From the NCBI RefSeq assembly GCF_003781945.1, contig NZ_RJJW01000001.1:203895-267894 (forward strand): 64,000 bases of DNA, written 5' to 3'. Shown piece by piece: positions 51,049-59,616 of this stretch. The notes under the pieces were generated by a model that was not told the origin of the DNA, searched no databases, and saw nothing but the letters and a program-made list of their open reading frames with translations. Position numbers and translations under genes: made by a program. Numbering within the stretch: the first letter of the stretch is position 1; every line of letters starts with the position of its first letter. The stretch is from Halorubrum sp. CSM-61. GTDB lineage: Archaea > Halobacteriota > Halobacteria > Halobacteriales > Haloferacaceae.

Positions 51049-51501
51049 TCAGTACTCGGCGTCCTCGGGGTCGATCCGGTCGCCGTACTCCCGCTCGGGG
51101 TCGACCGGTCGGCCCTCGTCGGTCTCGGGCGAGACGTAGTCGATGAACGCCTCCACGTCCGGCTCCCGGACGCGGACCTCGACGTTTATCTCGCCGAGCT
51201 CGTCGGGCTCGCCGACCGCGAAGTTGACGACGCCCTCGAAGGCCGCCTGCTTCTTCAGCGAGAAGTCGAACCCCTCGTCGGTGCTGTTCTGCAGGAAGAC
51301 CCTCCGGGCCGTGTCGAGGATCTCCTGTTCGTGGAGCACGTCCGAGAAGGCGTCGAGGGTGTGCGCCTCCGCGACCAACTGACCGTCCTCGTGGACCGGC
51401 TCCGCGTCCGGGAACACGTTCCGGACCGCGTCGGCGACCCGGTCCGTCACCTCGGTGTCGTTGACGGGCGCTTCGATCCGCACGTCGACGCTGTAGATCA
51501 C
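51049..51501 (-). CDS. UPF0201 RNA-binding-like protein
   Basis: A 150-residue archaeal UPF0201 protein with a predicted RL5-like RNA-binding fold. Segments VDVRIEAPVNDTEVTDRVADAVRNVFPD, LVAEAHTLDAFSDVLHEQEILDTARRVF and NSTDEGFDFSLKKQAAF mark the family. Its ATG overlaps the TGA of the UPF0200 gene (ATGA). The same two domains are fused in some archaea, which supports a shared task, perhaps RNA- or nucleotide-related. Function not established. Confidence 0.88.
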   Translation of the reverse strand: MIYSVDVRIEAPVNDTEVTDRVADAVRNVFPDAEPVHEDGQLVAEAHTLDAFSDVLHEQEILDTARRVFLQNSTDEGFDFSLKKQAAFEGVVNFAVGEPDELGEINVEVRVREPDVEAFIDYVSPETDEGRPVDPEREYGDRIDPEDAEY

Positions 51502-52133
51502 GAGCCGTCACCTCGGGCGTTCGCGGCCGCCGGATCGGCGTCGGGGTCAGTGTCCGCGCCGGCGTCCGCCACGTTCTCCCCGCCCGCCGCGACGCCGAGC
51601 ACCTCTCGGACGCGGCGTCGGAACGCCGCCAGCGTCCCGGTGTTGTCGATCTCGACGTCGGCCCGGTCGAGGGTCTCGCCGAGGCCGAGGTCGATCTCGC
51701 GGGCGTCGCGCTCGCGGAGCGCCTCCAGGTCGGAGTCGGAGTCGTCGCGGCCGCGCTCGTCGAGCCGCTCGGCGCGGAGCTCGAAGGGCGCGCGGACCGC
51801 CACCAGCGTGAAGTCGTCGCCGAACGCCTCGCGGAAGCGCTCCAGTTCGACGGTCGAGCGCAGGCCGTCGACGAGGACGGTGCCGCGCTCGCTCTCGGCC
51901 GCCGCCTCGCGGATCAGCGGGAGCGTCCGGGCGGCGATCGCGTCGTCGCCCTCCTCCTCGCGGAGCGCGCCCGCGATCCGGCCGTGGTGTTCGGCCGGGT
52001 CGAGCCCGCGTCGGCGGCACGCGGCGCGGATCACGTCGCCCATGACGACGACCGGGATCCCCGCCTCTGCGGCCACGTTCGCCGCCTCCCCCTTCCCGCT
52101 TCCGGGGAGGCCGACGGTTCCGATGACGTTCAT
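51498..52133 (-). CDS. UPF0200 P-loop (nucleotide-kinase-like) ATPase
   Basis: A 211-residue protein. Walker A is TVGLPGSGKGEAANVA. A following MGDVIRAACRRRG and LVDGLRSTVELERFREAFGDDFTLVAV resemble adenylate or dephospho-CoA kinase-like proteins of UPF0200. A low-complexity Ala/Asp tail (AGADTDPDADPAAA) ends it. ATG 52133 is chosen because upstream residues lack the family start. It overlaps and precedes the UPF0201 gene. Confidence 0.87.
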   Translation of the reverse strand: MNVIGTVGLPGSGKGEAANVAAEAGIPVVVMGDVIRAACRRRGLDPAEHHGRIAGALREEEGDDAIAARTLPLIREAAAESERGTVLVDGLRSTVELERFREAFGDDFTLVAVRAPFELRAERLDERGRDDSDSDLEALRERDAREIDLGLGETLDRADVEIDNTGTLAAFRRRVREVLGVAAGGENVADAGADTDPDADPAAANARGDGS

Positions 52134-52236
52134 TAGCGGCGAGTAGTCCCGTCGCAGACTTAGGTCTGCTGTTGGGGCGGCGAGGTCGGCGCGAACCGTC
52201 GGCGTTTTTGTCGCTGGGTGTGAGAACTCCGAGTGA

Positions 52237-52311
52237 GGGCACATAGCTCAGCCCGGATAGAGCGTCGGACTTCTAATCCGACGGTCGTGGGTTCGAATCC
52301 CACTGTGCCCG
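52237..52311 (+). tRNA. trnR: tRNA-Arg (anticodon TCT)
   Basis: The cloverleaf is complete: acceptor GGGCACA/TGTGCCC, D-arm GCTC/GAGC, anticodon stem TCGGA/TCCGA with loop CTTCTAA giving anticodon TCT, variable CGGTC, T-arm GTGGG/CCCAC with TTCGAAT, and discriminator G at 52311. No CCA is encoded. GTTTTTGTC about 30 bases upstream may be its TATA element. The gene borders an AT-rich island on its 3' side. Confidence 0.95.
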
Positions 52312-52436
52312 TTCGTTCCTTCGGTCACTCACGAGCACGGTTTATTCCTGTTCGCTCTCGATAATCCATACACCCATTACAGTGGTCTAGAGCCTCCGCG
52401 ACCCCTCCTTGTGGGGGATCGCGCGGCATGATATGG

Positions 52437-53237
52437 TTAGATAATAAATGCGACTGCGAGGACAACCAGACAGAGGAAGCAAATAACCCAGCTTAATAGA
52501 GCCATCACCTTTTCTATCAGAAACCATTCCAAAAGTCCCCATCTACTAGACGTATCTGGATTATCAACCAATTCTTGCCCTAATGTTGAGTCAGCCACCT
52601 CCTCATTAGTATGATCATTATCTACAATTCGATTTAACAAGAACCTCCCAGGGGCAGGGAATATAAAAAGAAGATTATAGGACAACAAATTCAAAATATT
52701 TGCTCCGTATGTATTAGTATAAATTGAATAACAAACAAAAAGAAACAAAATAGATATGGAAATTCGAAGTCCACCAGTGGTTACCTTCTTCCTAGTATCA
52801 CTGATAAGCCTCTGATTCTTGAAAGCAGATTGGTGTAAATCGATCCACCTTTTTGCTACGGGATACTCATATTGTGGATAGAGTTCGCGGCCTAATACGA
52901 CCTCATAGAGCTTGTATAGACTGATGAGGCACGCAGTAACACAGAACGATAGGAGTACAAATGAGAGAACTTGGTTCAATAAAATGAATAAGAGTAGACC
53001 TTCAGGGTGGATGCTCAGAGAGTTAGCAATACTAATATATGCGTCTGTTTCAGTCGGTACTGGTTCAATTGAGTCGTAAAAAGCTACACTCACAGATGTA
53101 ATAATAGCAATAATGGCAAGTAGACTTCCTAGAAGCCCTCTTGCTAAACTCTGCTGCTGATGATATTTTTGATGTTGTAAGACTATGACTGTCTCAAGAT
53201 AATCAGAATCAAAGTGGGAATTGAGATCGTCAGACAT
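52437..53237 (-). CDS. AT-rich polytopic membrane protein in the tRNA-adjacent island
   Basis: A 266-residue protein with about six hydrophobic segments: GLLGSLLAIIAIITSVSVAFYD, GLLLFILLNQVLSFVLLSF, ISISILFLFVCYSIYTNTYG, ILNLLSYNLLFIFPAP and VICFLCLVVLAVAFII. The N-terminus has a charged helix, HQKYHQQQSLARG, of coiled-coil style. ATG 53237 overlaps the upstream gene by eight bases; an earlier ATG at 53261 is possible. Codon usage and AT content are unlike the rest of the window, so it was probably acquired. I do not recognise the family. Confidence 0.7.
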   Translation of the reverse strand: MSDDLNSHFDSDYLETVIVLQHQKYHQQQSLARGLLGSLLAIIAIITSVSVAFYDSIEPVPTETDAYISIANSLSIHPEGLLLFILLNQVLSFVLLSFCVTACLISLYKLYEVVLGRELYPQYEYPVAKRWIDLHQSAFKNQRLISDTRKKVTTGGLRISISILFLFVCYSIYTNTYGANILNLLSYNLLFIFPAPGRFLLNRIVDNDHTNEEVADSTLGQELVDNPDTSSRWGLLEWFLIEKVMALLSWVICFLCLVVLAVAFII

Positions 53238-53424
53238 TCTCTGAAATAATAAGTGTTCCATATATTACTAATAATAGCACGACGAACGGTGTCGCGAATT
53301 GTCCTACTATAGATGACACGGTTGTTACATCGCCACCGATACTAATCCGGTAGATGGAAACAACCACGACAGCTGCGACCGCTAGTATGAATATGCTGGT
53401 GACGACTTCCTCAGGGTCAGTCAT
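53230..53424 (-). CDS. AT-rich 64-residue two-segment membrane protein
   Basis: A small protein with two hydrophobic helices, VVTSIFILAVAAVVVVSIYR and FATPFVVLLLVIYGTLIISE, separated by SIGGDVTTVSSIVGQ. It overlaps the start of the larger membrane protein gene, so both are probably co-expressed as one cassette. A promoter is not obvious in the AT-rich upstream sequence. Function unknown; small/large membrane pairs of this sort occur in phage- or stress-related cassettes, but nothing specific supports that here. Confidence 0.65.
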   Translation of the reverse strand: MTDPEEVVTSIFILAVAAVVVVSIYRISIGGDVTTVSSIVGQFATPFVVLLLVIYGTLIISENV

Positions 53425-53766
53425 GGATTGTCTCTATCATACCCGTTTGGTTTGAATTCCAAATATAAGTGAGTACTTCACTGCCGGAGTTCATAAAGTT
53501 CATTCAGTCTAGACCAGCCACCAAGCTTTGGTTCCGTTCACTTTTTGACTTTATAATCATTTCCTAGCTTGCTTAATCGCTTGAACATTCCTGGTCGGCT
53601 ATAACAGAGCATTAGAAACCCTGGCAGTCTAGAGCACAAGTCTATCTGACTCTCTAAAACCCCGCAAGAATCACACGATCTGTCGAGTTCACTGCTCGTC
53701 CGACCATACTCTCAATTCCGCTTGAAGGTATGATCTCGACGGCGGCGTACCAATTGTAAATCGCCC
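53425..53766. other. AT-rich non-coding tail of the island
   Basis: 342 bases with no credible gene. It holds two copies of CAGTCTAGA (at about 53504 and 53627), similar to TGGTCTAGAGCC near 52384 on the tRNA side. They are short and might be relics of the insertion or chance. Confidence 0.4.
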
Positions 53767-54771
53767 TCAGTCCGCCACACTCGGCGTTCCCAGATACTCC
53801 TCGTTCATTTCGTACTCGCCGTCATCGCCCTCAACTAGATACTCCCCGTAGTAGGGCACCCGATTCGCCACGACGTCCTCGAAGGTCTCGGCGATCTCGT
53901 CGCGGGTCATCTCCCCCATCGATCGGAGGTCGTCGTTGCGGTTGAGACACCCCTTCAGGTACCCCTCGTGGGTGACGCGGACGCGGCCGCAGTTGGCGCA
54001 GAAGTCCTCGTTCTCGACGGGATCGACGATCTCGACCATGCCGCCGGTGTCGTCGTCGCTCGCCTCGCCCACGAAGTACCGCTTCCGGTCGTGCATCTCG
54101 CGGCGCTCGACGCGGTCGGCCTCCTCGGCGAGCCAGTCGTGGACGCGCCCGATGTCGACGTTCCACTCCGGTTTCCCGGTCAGCTCCGGCATGTACTGGA
54201 TGAGCTGGAGTTGAAGCCCCTCGTTGTCGGCGACGTGCTCGACCATCTCCTCGACGTAGCCCGCTGTGTGCGTGAACACGACCATGTTGAGCTTCACGGG
54301 GGAGAGCCCGGCGTCGACGGCGGCCTTGACCCCCTCCAGCACCTGCTCGTAGGCGCCGGATTTGGTTACCTCCGCGAAGTCGTCGGGGTCGAGCGCGTCC
54401 TGCGAGACGTTCACGCGGTCGAGCCCGGCGGCCTTCAGGCCCTCGGCGCGGCCGGGGAGGAAGGTCCCGTTCGTCGTCAGCGACACCTCCATCGAGTCGG
54501 GCGTGCGCTCGACGATCTCTTCGAGGTCCTGCCGGAGCATGGGCTCGCCGCCCGTGAACTTCACCGAGTCGACGCCGTACCCCTCGACGACCTCCAGGAA
54601 GCGGACCACGTCGTCGGCGGTCATCTCGTCGTCGCTCGGCTCCATCGGCCCCCGCGTGTCGCCTAACCCCTCGTTGTGGCAGTAGACGCAGTCGAAGTTA
54701 CAGCGGTCGGTGAGCGAGATCCGAACCCCCGTCACCTCCCGTCCGAAGTCGTCCGCGAGTGGGCCGGCCAT
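53767..54771 (-). CDS. moaA: GTP 3',8-cyclase MoaA
   Basis: A 334-residue radical-SAM enzyme that starts molybdopterin synthesis. The SAM cluster is [33 protein letters not shown] and [13 protein letters not shown] are family blocks. The second cluster ligands are [20 protein letters not shown]. The start ATG 54771 follows the usual [24 protein letters not shown]. The SAMP/MoaD-like gene at 17930 belongs to the same pathway. It borders the AT-rich island on its 3' side. Confidence 0.95.
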   Translation of the reverse strand: MAGPLADDFGREVTGVRISLTDRCNFDCVYCHNEGLGDTRGPMEPSDDEMTADDVVRFLEVVEGYGVDSVKFTGGEPMLRQDLEEIVERTPDSMEVSLTTNGTFLPGRAEGLKAAGLDRVNVSQDALDPDDFAEVTKSGAYEQVLEGVKAAVDAGLSPVKLNMVVFTHTAGYVEEMVEHVADNEGLQLQLIQYMPELTGKPEWNVDIGRVHDWLAEEADRVERREMHDRKRYFVGEASDDDTGGMVEIVDPVENEDFCANCGRVRVTHEGYLKGCLNRNDDLRSMGEMTRDEIAETFEDVVANRVPYYGEYLVEGDDGEYEMNEEYLGTPSVAD

Positions 54772-54890
54772 GTGCGATCGGAGCCGCCGCGTTCGCTTAA
54801 ATATCGGGGTCGATCGTGCGGTTGCGTAACGTGGTTCGGTTACGTCCCGCCGGCCGCGTTCGTTCCGCCGGTCACGTTTGCGACTCGCGG

Positions 54891-55610
54891 TCAGGTCCGC
54901 GGCTCTCCGGCCGCGTCCGTCTCGCCGACGCGGGAGGTCGCCTCGGCGACGCCGGGCCCCCACTCCTCGCCGACGTACGCCATCTCCCAGAACGCGAGCT
55001 CGAGGCGGGCGCTCGTGAGGAACGCCTCGCGCATCGCGTCCCGGTGGCCGGGGTACGCCGCCGCGTAGTCGTCGAGGAGCTCGCGCATCGACGCGGTCTC
55101 CGCGCGGAACGCGTCGCTCGTGTACGTCTCGATGAAGGGGGTGTATCGGTGCTCCTCCTCGGCGAGCTCCGCCATGTGGTCGGCCACGTCGAGGTACCCC
55201 TGCATGCAGGGGTACAGCGCCGCGACCGCGACCGGCACGGGGCGCTCGTGTGCCGTGCGAACGAGGAAGCTCGTGTACGCCTCGCAGGTCGGACGCTTCC
55301 GGACGGCGGCCAACTCGTCGGGCGAGACGCCGTACTCGCCCGCGAACGACCGGTGGAGGTCGAGCTCCCCGTTCAACGCGGCGTCGGCCCCGCCGAGGAG
55401 CGTCGCCATCGCCGCCTCGTCGCGCGCCTTCGCGCCCGCGACGGCGTACGTGCGGGCGTAGTCGAAGAGGTACCGGTAGTCCTGTTCGAGCCACCGTCGG
55501 AACGCCGCCTCGTCGAGGTCGCCCGCGGCCAGCTCGCGCACGAACGGGTGCTCGAACTGGGCCGTCCAGACGTCCGCCCCCGCCGAGAGCAGGTCGTCGC
55601 TGAACGCCAT
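54891..55610 (-). CDS. tenA: TenA family thiaminase II
   Basis: A 239-residue all-helical enzyme that hydrolyses aminopyrimidine degradation products for thiamine salvage. The active-site Cys lies in [18 protein letters not shown], and the Glu lies in [36 protein letters not shown] is a further block. It carries its own TATA-like box. The gene fits with thiE/thiM at 35.7-37.2 kb as a thiamine theme in the window. Confidence 0.94.
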   Translation of the reverse strand: MAFSDDLLSAGADVWTAQFEHPFVRELAAGDLDEAAFRRWLEQDYRYLFDYARTYAVAGAKARDEAAMATLLGGADAALNGELDLHRSFAGEYGVSPDELAAVRKRPTCEAYTSFLVRTAHERPVPVAVAALYPCMQGYLDVADHMAELAEEEHRYTPFIETYTSDAFRAETASMRELLDDYAAAYPGHRDAMREAFLTSARLELAFWEMAYVGEEWGPGVAEATSRVGETDAAGEPRT

Positions 55611-55631
55611 GGGCGAGCCCTCGACGCGCCG

Positions 55632-55642
55632 GCTTATAACTT
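55632..55642 (-). promoter_or_regulatory. TATA-like box of tenA
   Basis: AAGTTATAAGC on the minus strand lies about 27 bases before the tenA ATG. It is embedded in an unusually AT-rich stretch between tenA and the MBL gene, so tenA is likely transcribed separately. Confidence 0.5.
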
Positions 55643-55656
55643 TGTGGTATTACTAG

Positions 55657-56436
55657 CTAATCCTCCTCGCCGATCGCGATCCGGAGCCCGTCGCTGGCGA
55701 CCTCCACGTCGCCGTCGAACCCCGCGTCCCGCACGCTCTGGGCCATCTCGCGCTCGCGGCCGCCGGTGTGCGGGTACAGGTGCGAGCACAGTAGCGTGTC
55801 GACGTCGACGCCCGCGAGCGACTCGCCGAGCTGCGTGGGGTTCGGGTGGTTCGACACGTCGGTCCCGTCCGGGAACGAGCAGTCGTGGACCAAGAGATCG
55901 CTGCCGTCCGCGAACGACGCCATGCCCGCGAACGCCTCCGTATCCCCCGAGAGCGTGAGCGGTCCGTCCGCGGGGTCGACGTCGGCGCTCGGCGGCGAGA
56001 ACCGGTAGGCGAACCCCGCCATCGAGTGGCGGGTCTCGCGGGCGGCCACGTCGAACCCGGCCGCCGCGAAGGGCCGCGCCGCCGACACCTCGCGGACCGC
56101 CAGATCGATCCGGCCGTCGAGGTACTCGTGCACGTCGAGCAGGCCGTCGAGGAGCGACTTGGTCCCGGTCGGGCCGAGGACCTCCAGGTGCTCCTCGCCG
56201 GCGAGCCACCGGGCCTTCATCAGGGGGAGCAGCGCCGAGACGTGGTCGAGGTGGTGGTGCGTCAGGAGGACGGTCGAGACCCCCTCGTAGCCGGTCTCGG
56301 TGCCGGCCAGTCGCTGGAGGACGCCGCTGCCGCAGTCGACGAGCAGGGACCGGTCGCCGTCGTCGAGGAGGTAGCCCGCCTGCACGCGGTCCGGGACCGG
56401 CATCGCGCTGCCGGACCCGAGGACGGTGAGTTCCAT
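55657..56436 (-). CDS. Metallo-beta-lactamase fold hydrolase (RNase Z-like)
   Basis: A 259-residue MBL protein. The N-terminus is MELTVLGSGSAMPVPDRVQAG, as in RNase Z/lactonase-like enzymes. Metal motifs are TVLLTHHHLDHVSAL, RETRHSMAGFAYRF, TLSGDTEAFAG, VHDCSFPD and CSHLYPHTGG. The substrate is unknown: tRNA 3' processing or small-molecule hydrolysis are options, and the lack of the full RNase Z exosite argues for the latter. Confidence 0.88.
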   Translation of the reverse strand: MELTVLGSGSAMPVPDRVQAGYLLDDGDRSLLVDCGSGVLQRLAGTETGYEGVSTVLLTHHHLDHVSALLPLMKARWLAGEEHLEVLGPTGTKSLLDGLLDVHEYLDGRIDLAVREVSAARPFAAAGFDVAARETRHSMAGFAYRFSPPSADVDPADGPLTLSGDTEAFAGMASFADGSDLLVHDCSFPDGTDVSNHPNPTQLGESLAGVDVDTLLCSHLYPHTGGREREMAQSVRDAGFDGDVEVASDGLRIAIGEED

Positions 56437-56467
56437 GCTCGCCCGTCAGTGCGCCCAGCCACCTAAC

Positions 56468-56893
56468 CTACTTGATCAGGAACACCGGCACGCTCGCGTC
56501 GTCGGCCACGCGGTCGGAGACGCTGCCGAGCGATCGGATCCGTTCGCGGGGCGACTTCCCCTCGGGGCTCATCACGATCACGTCGATCCCGTGCTCGTCG
56601 GCGTAGTCGACGATCTCGGTGTCCGGCGTCCCCTCCACCACGTGCGTCTCGACGTCGACGCCCGCCTCCGCGGCGCGGTCGGCGACCGCACCGACCGCCG
56701 CCTCGCCCTGTGACTCGAGGTCGGCGACGACCTCGTCGTGGAGCTCGCCAGAGCTCGCGGTGGCGATGCGTCGGTCGACGACGTACAGCGCGTGGATCGT
56801 CGCGTCGTGGTCGGTCGCCAGCCGGACCGCGTGATCGAGCGCGCGGTCGACCGCCTCGCTCCCGTCGGTCGGCACCAGCAGGTCGTCGTACAT
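56468..56893 (-). CDS. Universal stress protein, UspA family
   Basis: A 141-residue UspA protein. MYDDLLVPTDGSEAVDRALDHAVRLA provides the nucleotide-binding strand, and SPEGKSPRERIRSLGSVSDRVADDASVPVFLI holds the G-x2/GS-type loop in altered form (the first Gly of the ATP loop is not at its usual spot). It therefore may belong to the non-ATP-binding type. It stands near trpS, divergently oriented. Confidence 0.9.
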   Translation of the reverse strand: MYDDLLVPTDGSEAVDRALDHAVRLATDHDATIHALYVVDRRIATASSGELHDEVVADLESQGEAAVGAVADRAAEAGVDVETHVVEGTPDTEIVDYADEHGIDVIVMSPEGKSPRERIRSLGSVSDRVADDASVPVFLIK

Positions 56894-57063
56894 GGGTCAC
56901 CGTTCGATCCGGTGGCAAATAACGGTACGCCCGCGCGCTCGGTCGGTGGGAACGCGGGGCGCCGGCCCGTCGTCCATTTTCCGTCCCTCCTCCCCGACCG
57001 GCGACGTGGCAACTCCTCTCGCGCAAGCGAACGGTTTTTGCGTCGACCGACTGGAGGGGACGT

Positions 57064-58710
57064 ATGGACGAGGACACCCCCGAAGGGGCGACGCCGCCGG
57101 TGGACGGCCCCCGAACGGACGGCGGGACCGAGCGCGCGGAACCGACCGAGGACGTCGCGCTCGACCCGTGGGGGTCGGCGTCGGTCGGCGACTACGCGGA
57201 TCTCTTCGAGGAGTTCGGCATCGAGGCGTTCGACGACGTCGCCGGCGACGTGGCGGACCCGCACTACCTGATGCGCCGCGGCGTCATCTTCGGGCACCGC
57301 GAGTACGACGCGGTGGCCGAGGCGATGGCCAACGACGAGCCGTTCGCCGCGCTCTCCGGGTTCATGCCCACCGGCGACCCCCACATCGGCCACAAGCTCG
57401 TGTTCGACGAGATCATCTGGCATCAACAGCAGGGCGGCGACGCGTTCGGCCTGATCGCCGACTTAGAGGCGCACTCCGCCCGCGGGATGTCGTGGTCGGA
57501 GATCGACGAGCACGCGCGCAACTACCTCCTGAGCCTGCTCGCGCTCGGCTTCGACGCCGAGGAGGGGGAGATCTACCGCCAGTCGGACAACCGCGAGGTG
57601 CAGGACCTCGGGTTCGAGCTCGGGTCGAAGGCGAACTTCTCGGAGTTCGAGGCGATCTACGGCTTCGACGGCGAGACCAACATCTCGCACATGCAGAGCG
57701 TGATCACCCAGACCGCGGACATCCTCTACCCGCAGCTCGTCGACGAGCCGAAGCCCACCGTCATCCCGGTCGGCCCCGATCAGGACCCCCACGTCCGGCT
57801 CACCCGCGACCTGGCGACCCGCGTGCGTTACTTCAAGGTGACCGAGGCGTTCGCCTCCTTCGAGCTCGACGACGACGAGCGCCGACTGGTGCGGGCCGCC
57901 TACGACGCGCTCGCGGGCGGGAGCGACCACGACGGCGAGGAGGTCGACGCCGCCGAGACCGACGTGCGCTGTGAGGACGCCGCCGCGTGGCTCGCAGATT
58001 ACGAGCCGCCGGAGACCGACGAGGAGAGCGTCGACCTCGCCGCCGCGAAGTCGACCGCCCTCGACAAGCTCCGCGCGGGCGGCAAGGAGCCCCTCCGCCC
58101 CCGCGTCCGGTTCTTCGACCGTAACGCCACCGACGAGGCGTTCGAGGCGCTGATCGAGGCCGTCGAGGGCGAGAAGCGCGTGTTCGAGGGCCACGTCGAC
58201 GCGTTCGATCTCACGCGGAACGAGGCCGAGTCGGTCGCCCGCGAGGTCGAGATCGACCACGACGGGTTCGGCTTCAGGCAGCCCTCCTCGATCTACCACC
58301 GGTTCATGACCGGGCTCACCGGCGGGAAGATGTCCTCCTCGATCCCGGCGAGCCACATCTCGCTGCTCGACGACCCCGAGGACGGCTACGACAAGGTCCG
58401 CGCGGCGACCACCGGCGGCCGCGACACCGCCGAGGAGCAGCGCGAACTGGGCGGCGAGGCCGACGAGTGTCCGGTCTACGAGCTGTACGCCTACCTGCTC
58501 GCGGGCGACGACGACGAGCTGACGAAGACCGTCTACTCCGAGTGCGTCAACGGCGAACGCCTCTGCGGCGGCTGCAAGGAGCAGGCCGCGGAGCTCATGA
58601 GAGAGTTCCTCGAAGACCACCAGGAGAAGCGCGAGGAGGCCGAGGAACTGCTCGACGAGCTCGATATCGATCTGGACTCCGACCGGCGCGGGACCGGCGG
58701 CGAGCACTGA
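57064..58710 (+). CDS. trpS: Tryptophan-tRNA ligase
   Basis: A 548-residue class I synthetase. The HIGH motif is GFMPTGDPHIGHKLVFDE (His107-His110), and the KMSKS motif is TGGKMSSSIPASHISLLD near residue 422. GPDQDPHVRLTRDLATR is the tryptophan pocket region. A disordered acidic N-terminal tail of ~30 residues and a mid insertion (GGSDHDGEEVDAAETD) are haloarchaeal features. GGTTTTTGCG precedes the start by about 27 bases. Confidence 0.96.
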   Translation: MDEDTPEGATPPVDGPRTDGGTERAEPTEDVALDPWGSASVGDYADLFEEFGIEAFDDVAGDVADPHYLMRRGVIFGHREYDAVAEAMANDEPFAALSGFMPTGDPHIGHKLVFDEIIWHQQQGGDAFGLIADLEAHSARGMSWSEIDEHARNYLLSLLALGFDAEEGEIYRQSDNREVQDLGFELGSKANFSEFEAIYGFDGETNISHMQSVITQTADILYPQLVDEPKPTVIPVGPDQDPHVRLTRDLATRVRYFKVTEAFASFELDDDERRLVRAAYDALAGGSDHDGEEVDAAETDVRCEDAAAWLADYEPPETDEESVDLAAAKSTALDKLRAGGKEPLRPRVRFFDRNATDEAFEALIEAVEGEKRVFEGHVDAFDLTRNEAESVAREVEIDHDGFGFRQPSSIYHRFMTGLTGGKMSSSIPASHISLLDDPEDGYDKVRAATTGGRDTAEEQRELGGEADECPVYELYAYLLAGDDDELTKTVYSECVNGERLCGGCKEQAAELMREFLEDHQEKREEAEELLDELDIDLDSDRRGTGGEH

Positions 58711-58737
58711 GCGCGACGGCCGATCGCGACGCCCCAT

Positions 58738-59096
58738 TTATAAACGACTGTGCGGCGGCGCGCGCCTCCGAGGCCGCATCGCGGCCGAGGAGCGCCGCGC
58801 GAGGGATGCGGCGAACGCGAGCGGCGAAGCCGCGAGCCGTGAGCCGCGAGGCTGGGGAGGCGTGAGGTGCGGTTGCGGACGGGTGGGACTCGAAGGGGCA
58901 GCCACGAGGACGAAGCACGACGATGTAAGCACCGGAAGGAGCGAGCACCGCGAGCGACTGAGGAGCGCAACGAGTCGCGCGAGTCCTCGCGGTTGGGGCT
59001 TCGGTGGTGTCCGTGTCGGTCAGCGGTTTATAAGCGGTCACGTCCGGCCGAGCGGCTGGGGCTTCGGTGGTGTCCGCGCGGCTCACCCAGTTATAA
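58738..59096 (+). repeat. Structured TTATAA-bounded intergenic repeat, copy D (with a duplicated end)
   Basis: This fills most of the 457-base convergent gap between trpS and the DUF5518-type gene. TTATAA boxes lie at 58738, 59028 and 59091. Its stem arms 58899-58911 and 58983-58995 pair, and the flanking helix is CGAAG/CTTCG where other copies have CAAAG/CTTTG, a compensated change. The final block GGCTGGGGCTTCGGTGGTGTCC is present twice in tandem, 62 bases apart. No credible coding. Confidence 0.78.
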
Positions 59097-59167
59097 ACGG
59101 CAGACGCGATTCCGTCCGGGCACGTTCGCGACGGAACAGCCAGGTCACGCGTCAGACCGTCGCTTCG

Positions 59168-59518
59168 CTACAGCTCCCGTTTCACGTACGACCCGATGAC
59201 CCCGCCGACCGCGCTGAGGCCCATCGTGTAAGCGAACGCGAGCGCGACGATCCCGAGGATGAGCACGGCGCTCCCGATCGCGACGCCGGCGTCCGGCGCG
59301 ATCGGGACGATGAACAGGACCAGAAACAGGACCCCGAGAACAGGGAGCGACGCTATCGCCCCGGAGATCGCGCCGACCCGGAGGCCGTCGTTCGTCTCGC
59401 CGCCCTCGAGGTACCCCGCCAACGCGCCGCCGAGCACGGGTCCGATCCCCGTAAACGAGAGGAGGAAGGTCGCGACCGCGCCAATGAACGCGTTGAGGAG
59501 CGTGTTGTCGGTGTTCAT
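59168..59518 (-). CDS. DUF5518-type small membrane protein
   Basis: A 116-residue protein with about four hydrophobic segments: LLNAFIGAVATFLLSFTGIG, PVLGGALAGYLEGG, ISGAIASLPVLGVLFLVLFIVPI and VGAVLILGIVALAFAYTMG-like, ending SAVGGVIGSYVKREL. The GPVLGGALAGYLEG motif and overall size match the DUF5518 group in haloarchaea (from memory). It diverges from the HerA-like gene. Function unknown. Confidence 0.75.
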   Translation of the reverse strand: MNTDNTLLNAFIGAVATFLLSFTGIGPVLGGALAGYLEGGETNDGLRVGAISGAIASLPVLGVLFLVLFIVPIAPDAGVAIGSAVLILGIVALAFAYTMGLSAVGGVIGSYVKREL

Positions 59519-59616
59519 GCGTCAGTTCTCGTCGGCTGAGCGTATAACTCTCGGGGGGCGGGTACCAACGCGCTCCGAGCCGATAGTTTATGAGGCGGGC
59601 GGTACCTGTCACGGGT

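Larger units (their letters stand above)
52312..53766. other. AT-rich island 3' of tRNA-Arg
   Basis: Base composition changes sharply here: A/T-rich codons (AAT, ATA, TTA) replace the usual GC-rich codons until moaA starts at 53767. It contains two overlapping membrane-protein genes and a ~340-base AT-rich non-coding tail. The 3' side of a tRNA gene is a classic integration site. I could not find a repeat of the tRNA 3' end at the far border, and no integrase is present. Confidence 0.7.

Noticed and set aside
53425..53766. An att-site duplication of the tRNA-Arg 3' end
   Set aside because: No stretch similar to TTCGAATCCCACTGTGCCCG is visible at the far border; only the short CAGTCTAGA/GTCTAGAGC similarity is seen.
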